Positions 9,341 through 17,187 of a stretch of DNA of 63,133 bases are shown one piece after another (the first letter of the stretch is position 1; every line of letters starts with the position of its first letter). Position numbers and translations under genes: made by a program. The stretch covers positions 1 to 63,133 of the forward strand of contig NZ_BMKR01000041.1 of NCBI RefSeq assembly GCF_014644435.1, read 5' to 3'. Origin of the DNA: Paenibacillus albidus (GTDB lineage: Bacteria; Bacillota; Bacilli; Paenibacillales; Paenibacillaceae). The notes beneath the pieces are model-generated. The model was not told the origin of the DNA, ran no database searches, and saw nothing but the letters and a program-made list of their open reading frames with translations.

Positions 9341-9374
9341 AAAGCCGGTCCCTCTGAATGGAGGGCCGGCTTGG
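9341..9374 (+). terminator. Terminator after the AraC gene
   Basis: AAGCCGGTCCCTC and GAGGGCCGGCTT form a GC-rich stem with a short loop, 16 bp after the stop. The T run is poor (TTGGCTTG). Confidence 0.75.
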
Positions 9375-9598
9375 CTTGTGGGAACAGTATTCAGATAATG
9401 TGATCCATTAGCATGATAGTGCTGGGAAATTCCCGGAGTTAGCAGCCGCTTTCGTCCATTAACACAAAAAGATGAAAAAGCCGTGGTTGGAGCAGCATCG
9501 GAACTCCTTTAAGTTCGAACACTTAAAGCCGAATCGTGATTTATCGCAGAAAGTCAAAGTGTTTGGCTGACAAACTTGGCGTAATCAGGGGTTATTAT

Positions 9599-10066
9599 TC
9601 AAGGTCGAGCATGCGTGATATTGAGCTGCATCCGCGGCGCCGGCCCACCCTGTGTGTTGGCGATGCCGCTGGCGATGAAGCCAACGGATTCGTAGAATCC
9701 TATCGCGTGCGGGTTGGCCGTCACCTCTACACGCACACCGCGCCGCGCAATGTCTTCGAGCAGGGCACTCGCGATGCCTTGGCGCATCCAGTCAGGATCA
9801 GTGAACAGATCCTCGAGTTCGAGGAAGTCGTCGACAGGACGCGCCGACGCAAAGCCGACGACCCGGCCGTCAACAACAGCGACACGTGCGAACGGCAACA
9901 TTTCGTCGTCCCACACGAGCCACTCAGGATGAGCAGCAAAGAGATCACGATCGCCCTCAATTGTCAGCGACGCAGAGCGAAAGATGTCGCGCAGAGTATC
10001 GACGTCGTCGTCGACTGCGCTTCTAATGACAAGGTTAGACGAAAATAAAGGTTTTTTTTCATTCAC
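9599..10066 (-). CDS. GNAT-family N-acetyltransferase, probably acquired
   Basis: The 155-residue single GNAT domain has IRSAVDDDVDTL at the start, the acetyl-CoA loop around MRQGIASALLE and the terminal FYESVGFIASG. The start is GTG at 10066 behind AAGGAG. After the first dozen codons the coding sequence becomes very rich in GTC, GAC, CTC and GCG, with repeated GTCGAC and TCGA, unlike the neighbours. The 5' end and flanks are AT-rich. This base use resembles high-GC Actinobacteria and points to transfer. The acetylated substrate is unknown. Confidence 0.85.
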   Translation of the reverse strand: MNEKKPLFSSNLVIRSAVDDDVDTLRDIFRSASLTIEGDRDLFAAHPEWLVWDDEMLPFARVAVVDGRVVGFASARPVDDFLELEDLFTDPDWMRQGIASALLEDIARRGVRVEVTANPHAIGFYESVGFIASGIANTQGGPAPRMQLNITHARP

Positions 10067-10098
10067 GGCCGAGTCTCCTTTTTATATGGAAATTCATG

Positions 10099-10126
10099 AT
10101 AGTATCTTCAAATTTATGAGTGTAAA
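10099..10126 (-). promoter_or_regulatory. Promoter of the GNAT gene
   Basis: On the minus strand TTTACA (10121-10126), a 16-bp spacer and TACTAT (10099-10104) resemble a housekeeping promoter, about 33 bp before the GTG start. Confidence 0.5.
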
Positions 10127-10257
10127 ACTATACTACAATAATTATTTGAAAAGTAACCCTGTATTGTACCGTTATAATTATACTTTACCGTCACTTGTGA
10201 TGCTGCTCCCCTTGTCACTGTTCAACTATCCTGCCCATTCGCTTAATGATTGCACAG

Positions 10258-10301
10258 AAATAGCCCCTTAGAACGTATACATCGTTCTGAGGGGCTATTA
10301 A
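10258..10301 (-). terminator. Terminator after the paiB remnant
   Basis: AATAGCCCCTTAGAACG pairs with CGTTCTGAGGGGCTATT around a short loop; on the minus strand it is followed by TTCTGTG. It closes the MOSC-paiB remnant unit. Confidence 0.7.
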
Positions 10302-10345
10302 TTGTGTCACATCATATCCAATATTGTCCTTGCTCTATTCGTAAT

Positions 10346-10666
10346 CTACTCTCCAGGTTTCGCATGCGCCGCAGCGATCGTATCCGCGATGCGGATGGCA
10401 TCCCGGTCACCCGTTTGCCGCAAATGGCCAATCAGACGGCTGCGCCGCTGCGTGGAATGGTCCTGATGGAGCTTCCACTGCCCTTCCATCCGGCTGATGC
10501 GGATTTTGAAACCAACCACACCCTGGATCAAACGTCCGTAGACATGGTCCGGAATCTGGCCGTCCCAGGGTAAATCCATGCCCGCTCCGTAATAAGCGAT
10601 GGTCTGCTCCATGATCCGCTTCAGCTGACCGGCATCCTCTACCGGCTGAAATTCCCCATAGACGTG
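10346..10666 (-). pseudogene. N-terminally truncated PaiB-type FMN-binding regulator
   Basis: The visible frame (HVYGEF up to 10666, then RLIQGVVGFKIRISRMEGQWKLHQD) matches the C-terminal third of PaiB, the FMN-binding negative regulator of sporulation and protease genes in Bacillus. PaiB is about 200 residues, whereas only about 107 matching codons remain here. The N-terminal flavin-binding half is missing, and the upstream sequence runs directly into the stop of the MOSC gene with no start or ribosome binding site. A short in-frame ATG at 10612 could give 88 residues, but that product would lack the fold's core. Confidence 0.75.
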
Positions 10667-10688
10667 GCCTGCCCTACCCGTCCTCAGA

Positions 10689-11372
10689 CTACTGCTCTCC
10701 GTTCAGTCTGGCAGCCGTCGAAGTCTCATCGCCGCCCAGACGTTTTCTCAGCGTAGCCTGCCAGCTTGCGGATAAGGCATCCACTGCGAGCAGTGCCTCA
10801 ATCCCTGACCGGTTATCCTTATCCTGATGCATAATCCTGTTGGCATAGGCCACCGTCCGTCCGGCGGAATGACGCTCCCGGAGGATCAGCTCATCCTGAG
10901 GGTCCACCTGTCCTTCTTCCAATACGCGAAAATAATATCCGGTGTAACCGGTCTCCTGCACACGCTGAGGAAGGTCCGGCAGTCCGTATTTGACCGACAG
11001 CTTGAAGCAGGGCTGCCGGGGCTGGCTGATCTGAACCGTAGCTCCGCCCAGAGAGAAAACATCACCGATACAGACCTCTTCTTCGGTAAGTCCGGTGATG
11101 GTCAGATTTTCGCCGAAAGCACCAAAGCTTAGCTCACGCCCTATTTCACGCTCCCAGTAGGGATAATGCTCATACGGATACACACATACCGCCTTATCGG
11201 CCCCCCCATGATGCACCAGATCTGCCTGGCCGTCCCCGTCCAGCTGAATTCGGGAAAGATACAATGGCCCGTGAACCGGAGCCTTGTGGATACCTGTCAT
11301 AATTTCTTTTTTTAAATAAGGTACCTGCTTAGGCATCCCCACATTCAGCGATTTAATCGCTCCGCTTTGCAT
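10689..11372 (-). CDS. MOSC-domain protein (YiiM type) with C-terminal 3-alpha domain
   Basis: The 227-residue protein has the MOSC sulfur-carrier fold: GGADKAVCVYPYEHYPYWE, GAFGENLTITGL and the conserved Cys in QPRQPCFKLS. A C-terminal helical extension (RTVAYANRIMHQDKDNRSGIEALLAV) is typical of YiiM. MOSC proteins act with molybdenum cofactor or detoxify N-hydroxylated purine analogues in the cytosol. The start at 11372 follows an AGGGGG site. Its stop lies about 20 bp before the remnant of paiB, marking a deletion junction. Confidence 0.9.
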   Translation of the reverse strand: MQSGAIKSLNVGMPKQVPYLKKEIMTGIHKAPVHGPLYLSRIQLDGDGQADLVHHGGADKAVCVYPYEHYPYWEREIGRELSFGAFGENLTITGLTEEEVCIGDVFSLGGATVQISQPRQPCFKLSVKYGLPDLPQRVQETGYTGYYFRVLEEGQVDPQDELILRERHSAGRTVAYANRIMHQDKDNRSGIEALLAVDALSASWQATLRKRLGGDETSTAARLNGEQ

Positions 11373-11508
11373 ATCCAGCGCCCCCTCATATCCTTGGTTT
11401 ATTCCGTAATTATAGCCCGGAAAGAGGGAGGGTGCCAGTACCGCTGCGATACTTGCTGCCGATATGACCGGTGACGATAAGCCCGCTCTCCACTACTCTA
11501 ATTTGCAC

Positions 11509-11548
11509 AAAAAAATTCCCGATGACATGTTTCTCTTCACCGGGAATT
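11509..11548 (-). terminator. Terminator after the methyltransferase-TPR gene
   Basis: On the minus strand GAATTCCCG and CGGGAATT form a stem with a 19-base loop followed by TTTTTTT, immediately after the stop at 11553. Confidence 0.8.
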
Positions 11549-11552
11549 CCGC

Positions 11553-13118
11553 TTATTCCGTGCCGGCGGCATTCAGTGCAGCCAGCAAGTCTCTTGCTTC
11601 TTCATTGTCAGGCTCCAGAGCCAGCGCTCTGCGGGTGTAATGAGCCGCGCCCGCCTCATCTCCAAGCTCATAGCTGCAAATCGCCAGACTGTAGAGCACT
11701 GCCATGACCGGGTCCTCAGGGTTCGCTTCGAGTGAGCGCTGCAGAAACGGCAGCGCCGCCTCATACATCCCCATCTCGAACAGCAAAAGTCCGCTGTCCA
11801 GCGCCAAATCATAATTCTGCACCAGGGGATAATAACCTTCCCACATCAGTTGGATCCCCTTGTGAATATCAAGCAGTTCCTCATCACTGGCATCTTGAAG
11901 CAAGCTGGAAATATGCTCGGCACTTTGGATGAAGAACTCGGCATCATAACCACCCAGCCGCCAGAAGCCCAGGAATTGCTGTACGCCCATCGTATCAATA
12001 CGCGGGTCTACCCATTCCTTCATGCTGAAGAATTCATCCGGCCCAAAGCGCTCAATCCCCCGCCGGTAAGCCAGTCTGGTCTGGATATAGCTCATCGGTG
12101 ACGGGAGCATCAGGATGCAGCCGACATTCAGATTCTTGTAGTGGTGGCCCGTGAATAACGAATAGGCCCCTTTGCGCTCAAAAAAGTACTGCATAGCGTG
12201 ATAATTCGCCGTCAGCGAGAAGCTCCCATGATAAATCAGCTTGGGAGGCTCCACGAACTCCCAGTTCTCCAGCCGATGGTCGCCTTTATCCGCAGTCAGC
12301 AGCAGAAAACCCTCCCGGGACAGCTCTCCCAGCCGTTCCAAACATCTCAGTGCCGCTTCCGGGAAAAGCACATGGGAATCGCCCAGCTTCTCCTGATAGA
12401 ACCGGATCACCTCGTGATAGGGATAAACCTCCTGTTCGTAACTCTCTGCCCGGCGGTAATGATACTCCAGATCGACACTTTGCAGCAGCTCTGCGGGCAC
12501 GGCGGCAGCGGCGGGATCGGGAATCCGGATCGAGACATCACAGTCAAAGGTTTTGCCTTCATCCACGTAGATCAGTTCCTGCGGAATGCTGCAAAAAAAG
12601 TAGTTCGCAATAACCATCAGCGGCTGCTGCAAATCCCCTGCCCCAATATGCGTGTTGGAATGAACCAACTGCAGCTCGGTGTCATTGACCACATCAAAAC
12701 GGGCAAAATCAAGCACACCTTCCCGCACAAAAGGCTCCAGGCCGGGATGCTGCTGCCAGCTGGCAATATTTTTGACAGGCAAATCACTCATAATATAACG
12801 AAAAGGCGGCAGCGGAATACCCGCATAATCCCTGAGCTCGCATAACTTCTGCAAGACATGAAACGCCAGGCGTCCCGCTCCCGCCCCCAGCTCCAGGATG
12901 TTGACGGTCTCCGACAGATGGCCTTGCATCGCCCGGTCCTGCAGAAATCCGAAGATCATCTCGGCATAAGCCGTCCCGATCATGGGGTTGCTCGTGATAT
13001 ACTGCGGAACCTGGTCGATATTCCAGGCCTTGATTCCCTGTTCTTCATAATAAGCGCGCTGCAGTTCCCAGATCGGGGCTTCACTGAAGCGGTAACGTTG
13101 TGGTGAGTCACTTGTCAT
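11553..13118 (-). CDS. SAM-dependent methyltransferase with C-terminal TPR repeats
   Basis: The 521-residue protein carries the SAM-binding glycine loop ILELGAGAGRLAFHVL near residue 75, within an N-terminal half resembling the MidA/NDUFAF7 putative methyltransferase group. Residues about 430-515 form tandem tetratricopeptide repeats (LALDSGLLLFEMGMYEAALPF, then LAICSYELGDEAGAAHYTRRAL). TPRs bind partner proteins, so it may methylate a protein target. It stands alone between terminators. The target is unknown. Confidence 0.8.
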   Translation of the reverse strand: MTSDSPQRYRFSEAPIWELQRAYYEEQGIKAWNIDQVPQYITSNPMIGTAYAEMIFGFLQDRAMQGHLSETVNILELGAGAGRLAFHVLQKLCELRDYAGIPLPPFRYIMSDLPVKNIASWQQHPGLEPFVREGVLDFARFDVVNDTELQLVHSNTHIGAGDLQQPLMVIANYFFCSIPQELIYVDEGKTFDCDVSIRIPDPAAAAVPAELLQSVDLEYHYRRAESYEQEVYPYHEVIRFYQEKLGDSHVLFPEAALRCLERLGELSREGFLLLTADKGDHRLENWEFVEPPKLIYHGSFSLTANYHAMQYFFERKGAYSLFTGHHYKNLNVGCILMLPSPMSYIQTRLAYRRGIERFGPDEFFSMKEWVDPRIDTMGVQQFLGFWRLGGYDAEFFIQSAEHISSLLQDASDEELLDIHKGIQLMWEGYYPLVQNYDLALDSGLLLFEMGMYEAALPFLQRSLEANPEDPVMAVLYSLAICSYELGDEAGAAHYTRRALALEPDNEEARDLLAALNAAGTE

Positions 13119-13224
13119 CTGTTCTGAACCTGCTCTCTGTGGATCTCTTTTTGTAAAGTAACCTGTCTATTATATTAGATGGAACTCGCCCGTGAAACAA
13201 CCTTAATCCTGCAATATCCAGATC

Positions 13225-13274
13225 AAAAAGGAACTGTCCGGGGAGTACAGTGTCTACTCCCCGTGCAGTTCCTC
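13225..13274 (-). terminator. Terminator after the GH8 gene
   Basis: GGAACTG..CGGGGAGTA and TACTCCCCG..CAGTTCC form a long stem; on the minus strand it ends in CCTTTTTGATC. It lies about 25 bp after the GH8 stop. Confidence 0.85.
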
Positions 13275-13296
13275 TATGGCTTACTGCCATTATGGT

Positions 13297-14526
13297 TTAA
13301 TAGGTCCACCAGTTGCCGGACATGACAATCATGGAGAACAGCTTGATGCTGTCTTCATAATAATCTTCCTGAGGACTGCTTGCCGTATGACTCCAGAGTG
13401 AATTCAGCCAGCTTTGGTTAGAGGAGGAGGTCATCGCACTGACACCAAACGGAGCGTAGAAAGCACCGCTGTTGTAGCTTCCGAACAAGGTGCCATTCAG
13501 CTTGTAGCCGTCTTTGATATTGCCCGGCGAATTGCCGGCTTTGGCGGCAATCCAGCTGTTCAGCTGATTGAGTTGCGAAAGGGCACGGTTATCTCCTGTC
13601 AGCAAATAATCGGTCGTGATCCGCCAAGGGGTGCGGCAGGAATTATAGTTATAGTGACCGTCATTGGGATCCTCCAGGAAATCAGCCGGAGCCGGTTTGT
13701 AGGCTCCCCCCGAATATATCACAAAATCCGGCAGCAAACCCGTACTTGAACTATAACCGTTGTACAAACTATTGATGATCGTGTAGGTCTTATTCACTAC
13801 GTTATCCCAGCGGGCATCCCCCGTCGCACTCCGGAAAGCCTTGAGATGGTTCAGCATGAAATCCGAAGGCCGGGTTGCCGTATTGTAGGAGCCACTGGTC
13901 GCCCAATCACCCAGCCGAAGAGTCCACTGGGTCTGGTTGATATCATCCTCCATAATGGCGTTGATGATGTTCTGGGCTGCCTGCAGATAGTTGACCGAAC
14001 CGCTGCTCCCCCATTGCTTATGGGCCAGCAGCAGCGAGAACGCTATATCCATGTCACCGTCTGTTGCAGAATTATCACCTTCAACATTCTGAAAGCTGCT
14101 GTTCTGCTTCCAGGCCATCAAATATGGGTTATTGGCGCTTGGATGCGCTGTATAATAAGAATATAGACCGTCAAAATACGTCTGGGCATTCGCCTCATAA
14201 CCGGCCATTAATACGGTGGACAACATGCCGTAGCCATGGGCTTCAGAGACCGTCTCTCCGGCAGAATTATATTTAACATAATATTTGCCGGTGCCTGCCG
14301 GTTTGAGATAAGCCGCCTTCCACGCGTTCCATTTGGTCTTGACCGAGTTATCCATCGTGGCCTGAGTCACATGATTGGGCTTAATCGAACCGCTAGTATA
14401 CGTTGTATGCTGAGGAAATGGCTTATTGACTGCCGCAAAGGCTGAGCCCGCCGGAAGAACGATAAGGGCCAGACATAATAGCATCAAAGTTCTCCAGACG
14501 AACACGGGCTGCACATCTTTTCTCAT
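13297..14526 (-). CDS. Secreted glycoside hydrolase family 8 (chitosanase/endoglucanase type)
   Basis: The start at 14526 follows AAGGAGAGG. A Sec signal peptide (hydrophobic stretch ending SAFAA, about residue 31) exports the protein. The mature part is the GH8 (alpha/alpha)6 barrel: SEAHGYGM carries the catalytic acid Glu, and SATDGDMDIAFSLLLA carries the family signature Asp. Length (409) and overall sequence resemble Bacillus GH8 chitosanases and lichenase/endoglucanases. Which beta-1,4 polymer it cuts is not certain, though the chitosanase group fits best. A cre-like site before the start suggests repression by CcpA when sugars are plentiful. Confidence 0.9.
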   Translation of the reverse strand: MRKDVQPVFVWRTLMLLCLALIVLPAGSAFAAVNKPFPQHTTYTSGSIKPNHVTQATMDNSVKTKWNAWKAAYLKPAGTGKYYVKYNSAGETVSEAHGYGMLSTVLMAGYEANAQTYFDGLYSYYTAHPSANNPYLMAWKQNSSFQNVEGDNSATDGDMDIAFSLLLAHKQWGSSGSVNYLQAAQNIINAIMEDDINQTQWTLRLGDWATSGSYNTATRPSDFMLNHLKAFRSATGDARWDNVVNKTYTIINSLYNGYSSSTGLLPDFVIYSGGAYKPAPADFLEDPNDGHYNYNSCRTPWRITTDYLLTGDNRALSQLNQLNSWIAAKAGNSPGNIKDGYKLNGTLFGSYNSGAFYAPFGVSAMTSSSNQSWLNSLWSHTASSPQEDYYEDSIKLFSMIVMSGNWWTY

Positions 14527-14549
14527 CACGAAATCCTCTCCTTTTCAAG

Positions 14550-14564
14550 TTGGAATCGCTTACA
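14550..14564 (-). promoter_or_regulatory. cre (CcpA) site upstream of the GH8 gene
   Basis: TTGGAATCGCTTACA fits WTGNAANCGNWNNCW at every position and on the minus strand reads TGTAAGCGATTCCAA. It is 24 bp before the GH8 ATG, where bound CcpA would block transcription. Confidence 0.6.
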
Positions 14565-14720
14565 CGAGCATACGACAAAATCGGTCGATACACCTCCTCA
14601 TCTCTTCAGGCAGAAATAAATCGGTTTTTTTGTAAAAATATGTTATGTGTCTTCTACAATATATTCCTCCTTCCTACAGCTTGTCAACATAAATTATGTG
14701 GCCAAAGGACATGTTTCAAC

Positions 14721-14761
14721 TTATATAGTTCATAACTTACTAAAGTTGATAAACTATATAA
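14721..14761. promoter_or_regulatory. Long dyad-symmetric operator upstream of the LLM oxidoreductase
   Basis: TTATATAGTT (14721-14730) is mirrored by AACTATATAA (14752-14761), and an inner dyad (AACTT..AAGTT) has the same centre near 14741. AGTTnATAA occurs twice in the same direction about 17 bp apart. It lies 60-100 bp before the LLM start, suggesting a repressor of the MarR/HxlR type bound as two dimers. Confidence 0.5.
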
Positions 14762-14819
14762 AATATAGTATTATAAAATTTAAGAAATGTTCTACAGATT
14801 ATGAAGGAGGCGATTTCAC

Positions 14820-15896
14820 ATGACCCATGCGGCGAATCACATAGAAATAGGAATCAGCACATTTTTGGAGACTACCCCGGACCCGGTAACCGGTGAGATT
14901 ATGAGTCATGCGGAGCGGCTGCGTGAAGCGGTGGCAGAGATTGTACTGGCCGATCAGGTCGGCCTGGATGTATACGGAATCGGGGAGCATCACCGGGCCG
15001 ATTATGCCGGCACGGCGCCTGCTGTTGTACTGGCAGCAGCCGCTTCGGTAACTAAGCGGATTCGGCTCACCAGTGCGGTAACGGTCTTGTCTTCGGATGA
15101 TCCGGTCCGTGTGTATCAAGCGTTCTCCACACTGGACGGCCTCTCTAATGGCCGTGCGGAGATCATGGCCGGTCGTGGTTCCTTCACGGAATCCTTCCCA
15201 TTGTTCGGGTACAGCCTGGAGGATTATGATGAGCTGTTTGAAGAGAATCTGGAGCTGCTGCTCGCGATCCGGGAATCGGAACGGGTGACCTGGCGCGGCG
15301 GACACCGTCCGGCTATTCACAATCTCGGGGTCTACCCCCGCTCCGTCCAGACCCCGCTTCCGGTGTGGATCGCGAGCGGGGGAAACGCGGAATCTGCAAT
15401 TCGGGCCGGTATGCTTGGCCTGCCGATTGCCTTCGCGATCATCGGCGGCATGCCGGAGCAATTCGCTCCGCTGGTCTCCTTGTACAAGCAGGCTGCCGCC
15501 CGCGCCGGGCATGACCCGAGCAAGCTGCAAATTGCGACACATTCCCATGGTTTTGTCGGGGAGACCAGCGAGCAGGCTGCCGACTTGTTCTACCCTCCGA
15601 CCGCCGCCCAAATGAATGTTATCGGGCGTGAACGGGGCTGGGGGCAACGTTATGACCGCGCCGCTTTTGATGCTGCCCGCAGTCTGCGCGGCGCCCTGTA
15701 TGTCGGCGACTCCGAATATGTGGCTGAGAAGATCGTTCTGCTGCATAAAAACCTGGGGGTAACCCGTTTCTTTCTGCACGTGAATGTCGGGACGATGCCG
15801 CACCGCGAAGTGCTGCGTGCAATTGAACTGCTCGGCACAAAAGTAGCTCCACTGGTACGCAAGGAACTGGCGCTAAACGCTGCAGCGGATAAGTAA
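14820..15896 (+). CDS. LLM-class flavin-dependent oxidoreductase
   Basis: The 358-residue protein shows the luciferase-like monooxygenase TIM barrel: GISTFLETTPD at the start, VGLDVYGIGEHHR, RIRLTSAVTVLSSDDPVRVYQ and GRAEIMAGRGSFTES. It belongs to the subgroup annotated as putative LLM oxidoreductases of 340-360 residues, using FMN or F420-like cofactors on unknown organic substrates. The start follows GAAGGAGGCG. Such genes are often induced by electrophiles or antibiotics through a local repressor, and a matching operator lies upstream. Confidence 0.9.
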   Translation: MTHAANHIEIGISTFLETTPDPVTGEIMSHAERLREAVAEIVLADQVGLDVYGIGEHHRADYAGTAPAVVLAAAASVTKRIRLTSAVTVLSSDDPVRVYQAFSTLDGLSNGRAEIMAGRGSFTESFPLFGYSLEDYDELFEENLELLLAIRESERVTWRGGHRPAIHNLGVYPRSVQTPLPVWIASGGNAESAIRAGMLGLPIAFAIIGGMPEQFAPLVSLYKQAAARAGHDPSKLQIATHSHGFVGETSEQAADLFYPPTAAQMNVIGRERGWGQRYDRAAFDAARSLRGALYVGDSEYVAEKIVLLHKNLGVTRFFLHVNVGTMPHREVLRAIELLGTKVAPLVRKELALNAAADK

Positions 15897-15917
15897 CAGT
15901 AAGACACGTCTAACTCT

Positions 15918-15952
15918 AAAAGCCTGCGGATTCCGGCATCCGCAGGCTTTTT
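15918..15952. terminator. Bidirectional terminator between LLM oxidoreductase and double-GNAT genes
   Basis: AAAAGCCTGCGGAT and ATCCGCAGGCTTTTT form a perfect 14-bp stem around a 5-base loop, with A and T runs on both sides. Confidence 0.9.
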
Positions 15953-15968
15953 ATCTTACGCAGCTCGT

Positions 15969-16985
15969 TTAGAGGGCTTGCTGCTCTTGCAAAATACTCT
16001 GTACCTCACCTACCATACGATAAGAACCACGCAGCGGCTCATATCCCAAACGCCGGTTAATGTGCAGAATAGGCGCGTTGGTGGAGTCATTATCCGTGCG
16101 GATGTAGGCAGCCCCCTGCTGCCGGGCCAGCAAAATCGCCTGTACTTTCAACCCGTAAGCAATACCCCGGCTGCGGTAATCCCGGCTTACTCCGGTGTAT
16201 TCATGATACATTCCGTTGGTCTGCGGATTATACAGTACATTGGAAACGCCGACATAGGTGTCTCCATCAGCCACGATAATCACCCGTTCAGGAGCATAGC
16301 CGTCCGACTGCAGATACCATTTACGCCATTCCTCGATCACCGGAACTTCACCTGTAAAGCCGGGAATATCCACTAACGTTTGCTTATAGATCTCGTAGAT
16401 TTTTTGTTCGCTGTCTGTGCCCTGCTCTTCCGCAAGCGTCGTGAACCGCAGCCCTTTCTGTTGTATGGACCGGATCGCTTCTTCCCCGCCTATTGCCCCC
16501 CAATCTACCTTCCCTATCTCCACTACAGACTGAAAGGTGTGCCGCTCCGCGGCAAATCCGTTCCGCTCTGCAAACCGGAGCGATTCCGGACTGTCATCCC
16601 ATGTCTGGGTAACCAGCGTATCGGCTCCCAGTAAGCGGCTCCATTCCAGTGCATGATGCAGCAGAAGCTGCCCCACTCCCTGCTTTCGGCTGTTCACGTC
16701 CACAAGCAGCGTCTGGTTCAAATGTCCCGGAGCTGTCCATGGCGCCCTCCAAGTAGTTACATATCCTACAATTTCGCCCTTGGGAGTCACGGCTACCCGC
16801 CGGCTCCGGTCGTATCCAGCCAGCCGCCCTTCTTCATCCTTATAGGTGTGACCCACCTTATAGAGCTTGGCATCTTCTTCTTCCAGTTGTTCAGCCGTCG
16901 TTGGCTCTGACCAATCTGTATTTAAAAGTGCCGCCAATGCCGTATAATCCTCCGGCAAGCGCAGTTCCCGCAATTGAATGGACAT
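15969..16985 (-). CDS. Tandem GNAT-domain acetyltransferase
   Basis: The 338-residue protein has two GNAT folds. In the first (about 1-160), VNSRKQGVGQLLLHHALEW is the acetyl-CoA loop and RFAERNGF the end motif. In the second (165-335), VSRDYRSRGIAYGLKVQAI is the acetyl-CoA loop and HINRRLGYEPL the end motif. This duplicated layout is shared with mycothiol-synthase-like enzymes, but Firmicutes lack mycothiol, so the substrate is unknown. Both acetyl-CoA loops look intact. Confidence 0.85.
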   Translation of the reverse strand: MSIQLRELRLPEDYTALAALLNTDWSEPTTAEQLEEEDAKLYKVGHTYKDEEGRLAGYDRSRRVAVTPKGEIVGYVTTWRAPWTAPGHLNQTLLVDVNSRKQGVGQLLLHHALEWSRLLGADTLVTQTWDDSPESLRFAERNGFAAERHTFQSVVEIGKVDWGAIGGEEAIRSIQQKGLRFTTLAEEQGTDSEQKIYEIYKQTLVDIPGFTGEVPVIEEWRKWYLQSDGYAPERVIIVADGDTYVGVSNVLYNPQTNGMYHEYTGVSRDYRSRGIAYGLKVQAILLARQQGAAYIRTDNDSTNAPILHINRRLGYEPLRGSYRMVGEVQSILQEQQAL

Positions 16986-17187
16986 CTTTCCCCTCCTCTA
17001 TTATCCACAGCTTCATAATTAATACAATGCCAGCTACAATTTAGTATGCCATAGGGTTCAGAGGGGGAATAGGGAGAGTTTAATTATAACCAATATGACA
17101 ACGGGCTTTGATTGGGAACTGTTAACTAAAGTAAGATTCCACATTTCTAAATCCATGTTATCATATCCCGAAAAGGAAGGTGACCCC

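Noticed and set aside
14799..15803. Minus-strand frame of 334 codons over the LLM oxidoreductase
   Set aside because: The plus-strand protein is a clear family member with a good start; this is its shadow.
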